The translations under genes were made by a program, and so were the position numbers. The notes below the pieces were generated by a model. The model had not been told where the DNA came from. It saw nothing but the letters and a program-made list of their open reading frames with translations, and ran no database searches. This document shows, piece after piece, positions 33,801 through 39,343 of a stretch of 39,343 nucleotides of DNA. Position 1 is the first letter of the stretch. Every line of letters starts with the position of its first letter. The DNA comes from Bacteroidales bacterium UBA5197 (GTDB taxonomy: Bacteria > Bacteroidota > Bacteroidia > Bacteroidales > Lentimicrobiaceae), in the NCBI GenBank assembly GCA_002412885.1, contig DHVX01000001.1:1-39343 (forward strand), written 5' to 3'.

Positions 33801-36590
33801 ACCTGATGAATTATCAATGGTTACAAACTGTACCCTGCTGATATACTCATCGCATCCGCCACTTGCAGTGCAATAAGCCAGAGGAGCGCGGGAACCGCCG
33901 TCATCATCAACCCATTCAGGGAAACTGAATGCCAGAGTTCCTTCGCCTGTATTGCTGATGGTTACAGTCTGAACTGCCTGATTGTTTACCCAAACTTCAT
34001 CATAGATGTAAGTTGGATTAACAAACATGGTAGGATTGGCCCATTCAACTTCAACAGGACCTGCAGGCACTGACAATCCTTCATCATATACAGCTTGTAC
34101 AGTATAGTTGTAAACGCCGAAAGTCGGGAGGAAATCAGTAAATACATTGGCAGCTGTTGTTCCAATAGCAACACCATCGCGCTTCACAATAAAGTTTATG
34201 AAAGCATCGGTGGGTGCAAAGGTCCAGCTCAGGTTAACCTGACCGGTAATGGCATTGGCCAGAACAGCGGTAAGATCATCCGGTACTGTAAGAGCAGGAC
34301 CAGAAATAATCATGGTAACAGGAACTGTAACAGTGCCGACATTCGGATCGCTGGTAAATACAACATCTGCAGTGTAAACCTCACCGGCTTCAGTTCCTCC
34401 GGCATTGAAGAATGCAGGATTATTGAAGTTGGTATAAGGATTAACCATGCCATCGTACTGACCAAGAGTCAGCCAACCAGATGCACCACCGCCGGAAAGA
34501 CACATGGCCAGTTTTTCAGGAAGCAGGGTTGTATTCTGGTATGCAATACCTGTTCCGGCAAAAGTATTCAGCCAGTAGAATGTCGGAGTAGCTGTGGTAG
34601 CCTGAACCGAAATCCATCCGTCAGTCATGGCCATGGTGGGCAATTCCACGGTAAACAGGTAGGTATTGTAACCAATAACCATAGTACCTGTATTTACGGG
34701 AGTTGCAGCAACTGCCATTGAATGAACAACTGCTCCGGGAGTAGCACCAGGAGCCAGAACTTCAATATTGAAATTCATCGTAGCAGGAGGTGCTGCGGTA
34801 AAGATTGCCCAGAAGTTGAGAATATTGAAATTTCCGGTAGCACCTATAAATTGCTGATAGCATTTAAATCCTGCACTGGTAGTACTTGTATAGCCATTGT
34901 TGGCATTTACAGGTGCATTGCTGAATTTGCTGTCATCGGGGCAGAACATGGTGTTACGGCTGTTTTCTGTCTCACCATTGCCGGGTCCGATATCTGAAAC
35001 TGATCCTGAAGGAAGAGAATTAAAATCTACTACAGGAATGTTTGGATCGATACCCGGAACCATAGCATCCGTTTCGGGATAGATCACTTCTGCTTCCCAA
35101 CCAAGCCATCCATCGCCGTTGTTGGCAATATTAATGGCACCGGTAAACATCTCGTTCGGGTTGAGGGTTACACTGTAAGGATTTGGTGTAATGGCCATAG
35201 CCGGACGTGGAAGTTCGAAATTCTGGAAGGTTGTACCGCCATCGGTAATCACAACGCCTTCAACGGTTACTGTGTTGTAACCTTCGCGTTGAGCTGCCAT
35301 GGTGTACGTTCCTATATTAATCGGATCGATCACATAAGCACCATTGGGGCCGGATGTGGTAACATAAGTACCATTATCGCCCTGAGCTGCTACGGTTGCA
35401 CCTGGTAAAGGAACACCAAAACCATTGGTTACAAAACCCTGCACAATGCCGGTTGGCAGAATGCCTGAAGGCTGAATGGTAAGGTAAAGATTGGGCCTTA
35501 CATTATCAGATGCTAATAATCCAAGTGCATCTGAACAGCCGTTTCCAGCAGACAAATCATCATACCTTGCGAACATTTGCCCGGGCAGAACAGTTCCATA
35601 AACGGTTGAACTGCTTGAATATCCTGCGTTATTGAAACAAATGTTAACCAGGAGGCTGGAAACACCGTCCCAGGCAAATGGTGTTGACAAAACAAAGTTT
35701 TGTAATCCGGGAGCAGTTACAGAATAACTTCCACTGTAAACATTGGTCCATCCGGTAGTAACAAATCCGGAAATGGTAGTGCCACTGTAATTTTGCACAT
35801 CAATGTTAAAACCGTTCATTAAATATGTATTATTGGTTGCAACATTCAGTCCAAGTGATGTTATGTCGCCAGGGAGTCCTCCAGCTGCAAGAATTTCAGC
35901 AGCAGTGAAGAGGTATTGCGACTTTGCATCCATCCAGAAAGTGTAAAAAGGATGTTGAGAAGTTGCTACTCCGGCTCCAACCTGAATTGAAACAGGAGGA
36001 GGTCCGGTTGAGATACCGGAAACAACTACGTCGTCAATATAGCAGTCGTAACCGTAGGCTGAAATGAAATAGAAGGCCAGGTAAACATTTGCCTGTCCAT
36101 CGGCTCCTGCCGGTAGGTTGACTGTTTTAGGGTACCATCCGTTTACAGGGTTGTACCTGTTAAAAGTTTGTACATCAGTCCAGGTTGTACCATTGGTAGA
36201 ATACTGAACAATTACACGGTCAGCTGAGCCGGAATAACCGCTGCTTTCGAGCCAGTCGAAATTAACAGTCAGGGCTTCATACCCCACAGTTGAGAATGGT
36301 GTGGTCTGGTACAGCCTGTTTTCAGCTGAAGAATAGGTGAAAGAGCCAAAACGAACCAGCCAGGAGCCATCTGTCGGGCTATACCCTGATGGCCAGGAGG
36401 TAGTTGAAGCAAATGACAATGCATCAGAGCCTACCAAAGTAGCTTTGGCCCAGCCTGCCGGCATTGCACCCGCATTTTCGAAGCTTTGTGTCATCAGCAC
36501 ATCCTGTGCCGATACACTGAAGGCAAAAAGCAGCGCCATGAGCGTCATCAGCCACCTGCGCCAGCTTTTTCTTTCTGTAGTGTTTTGCAT
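27843..36590 (-). CDS. Giant T9SS-secreted adhesin-like surface protein (2915 aa)
   Basis: The protein has a signal peptide (MQNTTERKSWRRWLMTLMALLFAFSVSAQ, cleavage near 29) and a C-terminal T9SS type A sorting domain (about 2838-2915: SIYPNPS, YNYLGQ, GAYLVKFVT, KKVVVTK). In order: a jelly-roll/'choice-of-anchor' domain (31-192), carboxypeptidase-regulatory-like domain (382-460), an intact Fn3 (771-850), a GEVED domain (905-1040, YGEVEDYTLEV), more regulatory-like domains (1107-1130, 1700-1790), and four Fn3-like domains with other modules nested inside (about 1388-1700, 1792-2036, 2037-2380, 2537-2830). A GTGGGSGGG linker is at 2301-2309. It is exported and probably attached to the cell surface; binding to polysaccharide or protein is likely but no active site was recognised. 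The longest frame starts at 36677; ATG at 36590 gives the signal peptide. A terminator follows; downstream paralog is on the same strand. Confidence 0.93.
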   Translation of the reverse strand: MQNTTERKSWRRWLMTLMALLFAFSVSAQDVLMTQSFENAGAMPAGWAKATLVGSDALSFASTTSWPSGYSPTDGSWLVRFGSFTYSSAENRLYQTTPFSTVGYEALTVNFDWLESSGYSGSADRVIVQYSTNGTTWTDVQTFNRYNPVNGWYPKTVNLPAGADGQANVYLAFYFISAYGYDCYIDDVVVSGISTGPPPVSIQVGAGVATSQHPFYTFWMDAKSQYLFTAAEILAAGGLPGDITSLGLNVATNNTYLMNGFNIDVQNYSGTTISGFVTTGWTNVYSGSYSVTAPGLQNFVLSTPFAWDGVSSLLVNICFNNAGYSSSSTVYGTVLPGQMFARYDDLSAGNGCSDALGLLASDNVRPNLYLTIQPSGILPTGIVQGFVTNGFGVPLPGATVAAQGDNGTYVTTSGPNGAYVIDPINIGTYTMAAQREGYNTVTVEGVVITDGGTTFQNFELPRPAMAITPNPYSVTLNPNEMFTGAINIANNGDGWLGWEAEVIYPETDAMVPGIDPNIPVVDFNSLPSGSVSDIGPGNGETENSRNTMFCPDDSKFSNAPVNANNGYTSTTSAGFKCYQQFIGATGNFNILNFWAIFTAAPPATMNFNIEVLAPGATPGAVVHSMAVAATPVNTGTMVIGYNTYLFTVELPTMAMTDGWISVQATTATPTFYWLNTFAGTGIAYQNTTLLPEKLAMCLSGGGASGWLTLGQYDGMVNPYTNFNNPAFFNAGGTEAGEVYTADVVFTSDPNVGTVTVPVTMIISGPALTVPDDLTAVLANAITGQVNLSWTFAPTDAFINFIVKRDGVAIGTTAANVFTDFLPTFGVYNYTVQAVYDEGLSVPAGPVEVEWANPTMFVNPTYIYDEVWVNNQAVQTVTISNTGEGTLAFSFPEWVDDDGGSRAPLAYCTASGGCDEYISRVQFVTIDNSSGCSGYGDYTGISAEVEPGESYPITITNPVPYSSDIVGIYIDWNQNELFTDAGEFYTTTSSGGGASFTANILVPDDALPGPTRMRVRLQWGGTLSPCGTTSYGEVEDYTLEVGGGGFIVSVVPAAGTIPSGGSRTIAITWDATDYEPGFSYFQDLVVESNDLANPSVTITNEMYVYVPAQFAGTVTNALNGEPLNGVLVTANPTGYFTQYILDDGSYEDGIALTSGIGWLGNRFVTSDYGTLHSVNAYFDFGSAMTVPLTMEIFDNAGVSLGSSDPVLVTNVGWYTFTLPAIPFNGTFYAMCKWDNVGTTRYQGFDMNGPNAGANLSYYYTGTAWNTLSTFGFSGVFGQHVTAFVDGTTVTMSAGQSIATEKAEVPANLVACNQSFNTPRMGVRHSGERNMHSFQTLTDEEGDYTLYVDPGAYNVSFEKIGFQTYVEMDTLALPGIVTPLDAQLWEAAYPPSFVYAEVNETDTECVVTWGDGMGPYEIVYDDGSAENYAAWALPGNMNAVKFTPAEYPATVIGGKFYVGDGSFPNNNTGFIGTTFGAMIKDDDGANGLPGTTLDSISVTVTNYGWVVFTGLEAEITEGNFYLVMVQGTLSPNCAPIGIDQDIPTLYRSYSRNISAGGNWGLSPFQDMMMRAIVFGSPSPTDAMVAESSSNLLTPVKQRGMISQSAPLAQSGYEGAATYRASTDVEDASRAVTNYRIVRYAGFDPNGDPRTGTVTGLANAVNANTYTDGGATWANLPGGWYAYGVAANYPNNYISDTIVSNIVGHKILAEVTVNVSLTTGGSPAGAVVILSGQAYPYEVYTATVPEDGQVIFPTVWYGPYVVDARKVGFDDYTINVNITGNRTINIILAEKKYKPRNLYVDALTLVATWDEPLAIAVIEDFEGSLFPPAGWQALTQGTTGWYATTNGGSSSFAIPPHTKYAVANDDAEGSSNNGCCDYLITPEMDWTDLPSYRLNFASYFDGSWGQSAYVELSTDAGATWTVISSMVAAPGAWQNLEIDLAQFSGAAGLGSVWIAFHSDDNGDWGSGWAVDDIQISSGGVPLQGYGVFLDGTLVDNTPEQTYTYTNLNYGQEYLAGVAALYSSGYSELDTYLFRSLYLYPPLNLEGMSPPMTDYAHLTWEPPSSPTGLGDNQDRVAATETQPAADVATDMTPRTFPQTMVPLASSRNILFDNGPLVNSPGTGAGGADESILQGALGMASYGFGFQQTAGNSVADDFEVTGNWNIENIEFFGYQTGSTTTSTFTGVYCRVWNGAPNAGGTVIWGDLVTNRMTSTVWSNIYRNNNGPGGATDRPVMRIVAGTPGLSLAPGTYWVEWQATGSGTSGPWVPPITISGQTTTGNAIQYTGAWAPLVDVGPQGLPFIINGTGGGSGGGVPSNLLGYNLYRDNALRAYVEKPTLEYFDLNLDPGTYSYHITAVYDLTPYGYAGQTGESMIEGPVEVSIVYGYDLPFVENFNTGLFETNQWTTGGANWRIAGQSGNPAPAAEFFYNPVQSNYAISLTSYWINGTGFIDGKIFLDFDLKLDDVNATGDETLLVEVFNGAAWVNVATYTAEGDMNWDMKHINITNQAKNKVFRVRFNAKGVNTLDIFNWMIDNVHIYRECDAPTNLTAVVNLPYVEQVLLNWEAPEGSGPGISAWLAWDDGVNADAIGLQGGGTFNVAVRFTPAQLAQYAGTSLTKIRMFPYGPNGSLSLKVWTGANASTLVLTQPVASYVAGEWNEWTLSTPIPVTGATELWFGYAVTHTGTDYVAGCDDGPAVAGFGDMLSLDGSVWESMATAYGLNYNWNLNGFVETLDGVTAALQPIVDETVYGTSTAIERGNYAPLPGAALPIEVSSSRELLGYNIYRDDVMIATTTETTYLDADEALELYNTYCYNVTAVYEDCESPMSEVACVILTNVPVVDNSAISIYPNPSNSVVNIELTNDISNLVVYNYLGQVVLEKVITKDKTIVMDVRNYESGAYLVKFVTRSGESFTKKVVVTK

Positions 36591-37406
36591 AATAATTGGT
36601 TTAAGTGAGTAATCAAAAATTTCAATCATTGATTTTGAATTGAATCTGTTATCACACATTGGAGTGTGTAGGAGCATATTTAAAAATCAGTATTGTTTTT
36701 TTGAGTTTCAGGCTGTCTTATCCCCGGCTACACCTCCTTTCTTCAGGTTTAAATGCGTTGATATATGTGTGAATAGGTGTATTTGCAAATATGTGTATGT
36801 CCGGATTGCCCGAACCAATATGATCTGCTTGAAAGGTAGAAGGGTAAAAACAGAAATCCCGCACGGCTGAATACCGTCGGGTTGCGGAATGAATTACTCC
36901 GTTAAGGATTGATGGCGTATTCAATATATTCATGCCTCGCTTTATTTACCGCATTGCTTAGCCCGGGTAAGGCTGCAATGGGTGAGTTAAGGGCAAAAAT
37001 GAATGCTCAATCGCAAAAGCAGTAAGAGTAAAACAGGATAAAAAGGGTAATTTTCAAAGAGTAGTAAAGCTGATACCCTTCTATCTATAATTAGTATAAA
37101 TATTCAAAGAATTAAAAATCAATTATTTAGTAGGCTTTGACTGCAAATTTATCGTCAAGCAGCAGCATATATAGCAAACGCAAGTGGTGCGAAGTTATGT
37201 AAATAGACAATCGAAATGACATTTACCCCTATTCAAAAATGAAAAAAAAATGAATATTTTTATTTTTTTCCTGATTTTGAGAATATTGCAACCGAAAAAA
37301 AAAGCAGCAGTTTGCTTCCTTTCCAGAGGGAAGCAACAAAAGCAAGCTGGGTTAAGGTATCAAAAGAGCCCCTTGCGGAGCCCTTGTTGTTATCTCGAAT
37401 GAATTT
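36591..37406. other. 816-bp spacer upstream of the giant gene
   Basis: It should hold the promoter of the giant gene. A TAAATTTG element on the minus strand (37144-37151) would give a leader of about 550 nt; it is weak evidence. Also present are hairpin CCCGcACGG/CCGTCGGG (36858-36881), hairpin TTGCTTCC/GGAAGCAA (37312-37336) and the paralog's terminator (37362-37383). No gene is seen. Confidence 0.5.
37362..37383 (-). terminator. Likely terminator of the second T9SS gene
   Basis: On the minus strand GGGCTCC and GGGGCTC pair (7 bp, two G-U pairs) around a GCAA tetraloop, followed by TTTT. It closely resembles the terminator of the giant gene. Confidence 0.75.
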
Positions 37407-39343
37407 TTATCTGGTAACAATAACCTTACCGGTAAAAGTTTCGCCCGAATCAGCAACAAATTTTACCAGATAGGCGCCTACTGGAAAATGTTCCAGAGAA
37501 AGCACCGGCTTCTCATTTTTGCTTATCGGGGTTTCGAGCAAATGTTTGCCTGAAAAACTGTAAACCGATAACTTACCTTCAAGCCCTTCCGCATCAACAT
37601 AGAACAGGCCGGTTGAGGGATTTGGGTAGATGGCAAGATTCTGAATTTCCATATATGAGACGGAAATTGTGGGTGTATAGTATATCCCAACTTCATTAGA
37701 TGGCCCAGATTCACAATCGGCGTAAACAGCTGAAATATCAAACTCATAAACCCCCCAATCCATACCATACATATTTACAATTAAAAATGTAGTATCGGTA
37801 AAAGTCAAAAGTTCATCATCTCTATAAACGTTGTATCCAACTAATGATCTTCTTGAGCTTTTGATATTTTCTGTTGAGCCCCCAAAAGTGTTATGATTTG
37901 TGCCATTGTCCAATCCTATCAAGCCTTTTCGAAAATTATTTTCAGGAGCTTCCCAGTTTAGGACTATATCAAAAATATTTGGTAAATTGATGAAAGCTAT
38001 TAAATCAGTAGGAGGTGCGCATGATCTGTAAACATGTATATTATCAATCATCCAGTTGAATATATCTGCAGTAGCTATGCCTTGGGCAGTAAAGCGTACA
38101 CTGAAAATATTTCCTTTTGCAGGCTCGGTTATATCAATTGACCTGGGCTCCCAGTCTATGCTTTCATTATTGACATATTCAGCAACTCCAATCCACACGC
38201 TTCCATTAAATACTTCAACTTTAAGTTTCTCACCTCCGGTTGCATTGACAAGGGTATGTTTAAGATCAAAATCCAACATAATGCTGCCATCAATATAACC
38301 GGCTCCAATCATATAAAAACTGGTGAGCGTAAGAGAATAATCTGATAAAACCGGGTAGAAATAAAACTCAGCCGAAGGAGCAATATTCCCGATCTGCCCG
38401 GATATCCGCCAGTTATTGTTGCCTTCAACGGTCCATTGGTTAGTTTCGAACAAGCCGGTGTTGAAGTTTTCAACAAATGGCAACTCGTAGCCATAGATTA
38501 CAGATACCTCAACCGGGCCTGCAATCATTGATTCACCCGTCTGGCCTTCAAAACCATAAGGAGTAAGGTCGTAAAGAGCAGTTACGTGATATGAATAGTT
38601 TACTGGAACAAGGTCAAGGTCATAATATTCATTTGTGTCGCTTGTTGCATATGCAATAAAAACCTGATTGCGGTAAATCTTATAACCTGTTATTCCGGGT
38701 ACGGCTTGTCCCGGATTTTGCGGGTCTTCGGGTGCTTCCCAGGTAATGTGGCAGTAATCCGTCATTGCTGGTGTTTCGCCAGAAATATTCCGTGGCGGAA
38801 AAAGAAACCTGGAAGTAAACCTGCAGGTATCTATTTCTGAATAACCCGACGAATATATTGCAGCCACGCCTGCAAGATAGCTCTGACCGTAAATCAAGGG
38901 TTCAAAAACAAAACTGGTGTCGGGGGTGTTTCCAACCAGTTCACCATCGAGAAAGACTCCATAGCCTGTAAATGAGCGTTTGCCTGAAAAAGCACCACTC
39001 TTTTTTGACTGCAAACCAGGCGTTTTATTGCCGGTTTTCATTATTTCATGCTGCCGGGATGTAAGCTCCGCATATACCGGAACCGGAGCCTGCCACCTGA
39101 CGCAAAGGGAAAGGGAATCTATACTGAGGTTGCGGGGATTGTTCATGATTTCCTGTAAAAACACCGGAATATGCAGATTGTCAAGGATTGTGATCAGTGT
39201 ATCCAATTCATAATAACCCTGCAAAACAGCCCTGAGTCTGTAGTTGGCTTCAGTAACTCCGGCAAAAATCGCTTCCCCCCATTCAGGCGCATATTGCTCA
39301 TGATACAAAGCAGGGTTGTTTACTCCGGTTAAGGTGAGAAGGG
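37407..39343 (-). CDS. T9SS-secreted surface protein, paralog of the giant gene (5' end beyond window)
   Basis: A partial protein of at least 645 visible residues; the frame remains open to the window edge. An apparent start at 39308 is a TTG; upstream codons (LLTLTGVNNPA) continue the same domain, so the true start is outside. It ends in a T9SS type A sorting domain (LAIYPNPSTG ... GAYLVKFVADSGETFTGKVIVTR). It aligns with the C-terminal third of the giant protein, keeping Fn3-like shells (GYGVFLDGELVGNTPD, GYKIYRNQVFIAY, GYNVYRDDELL) and the intervening jelly-roll domain (LPFVENFNTGLFETNQWT to FNWMIDNIHVYRSC). The modules nested in the giant protein are replaced here by short linkers. Presumably exported to the cell surface. 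The function is unknown. Confidence 0.9.
   Translation of the reverse strand, partial: LLTLTGVNNPALYHEQYAPEWGEAIFAGVTEANYRLRAVLQGYYELDTLITILDNLHIPVFLQEIMNNPRNLSIDSLSLCVRWQAPVPVYAELTSRQHEIMKTGNKTPGLQSKKSGAFSGKRSFTGYGVFLDGELVGNTPDTSFVFEPLIYGQSYLAGVAAIYSSGYSEIDTCRFTSRFLFPPRNISGETPAMTDYCHITWEAPEDPQNPGQAVPGITGYKIYRNQVFIAYATSDTNEYYDLDLVPVNYSYHVTALYDLTPYGFEGQTGESMIAGPVEVSVIYGYELPFVENFNTGLFETNQWTVEGNNNWRISGQIGNIAPSAEFYFYPVLSDYSLTLTSFYMIGAGYIDGSIMLDFDLKHTLVNATGGEKLKVEVFNGSVWIGVAEYVNNESIDWEPRSIDITEPAKGNIFSVRFTAQGIATADIFNWMIDNIHVYRSCAPPTDLIAFINLPNIFDIVLNWEAPENNFRKGLIGLDNGTNHNTFGGSTENIKSSRRSLVGYNVYRDDELLTFTDTTFLIVNMYGMDWGVYEFDISAVYADCESGPSNEVGIYYTPTISVSYMEIQNLAIYPNPSTGLFYVDAEGLEGKLSVYSFSGKHLLETPISKNEKPVLSLEHFPVGAYLVKFVADSGETFTGKVIVTR

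Noticed and set aside
34095..34721. 208-codon plus-strand open frame inside the giant gene
   Set aside because: Antisense to a continuous T9SS coding region; Ser/Asn/Gly-rich shadow sequence.

Overview
The window is a typical piece of a Bacteroidota chromosome, probably Bacteroidales or a near relative. The evidence is: two giant surface proteins with type IX secretion (T9SS) C-terminal sorting domains; several TAnnTTTG -7 promoter elements at sensible distances from starts; few Shine-Dalgarno sequences; lipoproteins; and Bacteroidota-style families such as an EF-G paralog and a DUF21-CBS protein. The organism cannot be named from the sequence.

Layout. 1-2562 (minus): acyl-CoA cluster read crotonase, 3-hydroxyacyl-CoA dehydrogenase, thiolase (cut by the window edge); together these are the hydration, oxidation and thiolysis steps of beta-oxidation or the reverse route. 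2734-7607 (minus): two small unknown proteins, a pair of lipoprotein phosphoesterases (tyrosine-phosphatase-like and calcineurin-like), and another unknown, separated by repeat-rich spacers. 8149-9390 (minus): one protein made of three tandem RidA domains. 9995-11647 (plus): membrane-anchored AsmA-like protein. 11759-12630: an intact tRNA-Asn(GUU) followed by a tandemly duplicated cassette of about 376 bp, each copy carrying tRNA-derived pieces, a terminator and a small GIY-YIG protein gene. 12851-17394 (plus): transaldolase, PfkB sugar kinase, and an EF-G paralog with altered GTPase motifs. 17551-19855 (minus): Old Yellow Enzyme and a 2-hydroxyacid dehydrogenase. 20166-24454 (plus): tight operon of an RND/MMPL transporter, RmlA and a trans-prenyl diphosphate synthase. 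24622-27735 (minus): ABC-F ATPase and a DUF21-CBS protein. 27843-39343 (minus): two paralogous giant T9SS proteins, the second running off the window.

Most interesting parts. (1) The tRNA-Asn/GIY-YIG array looks like a small mobile or selfish cassette that enters a tRNA gene, restores the tRNA 3' half and has duplicated. Each internal junction has a 16-nt palindrome in place of part of the anticodon arm, and the last tRNA fragment has a different terminator, probably the original one. (2) A single-chain triple RidA protein could form by itself the three-subunit ring that RidA normally builds as a homotrimer. (3) The EF-G paralog lacks the catalytic His after the G3 motif and has an altered G4 motif. 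(4) The giant surface protein has whole modules nested inside Fn3-like domains, always at the same point; its neighbour keeps the Fn3 shells without the inserts.

All family names come from reading the translated sequences by eye; no database search was run. Start sites were moved inward where the longest frame began at TTG or crossed a repeat or hairpin.
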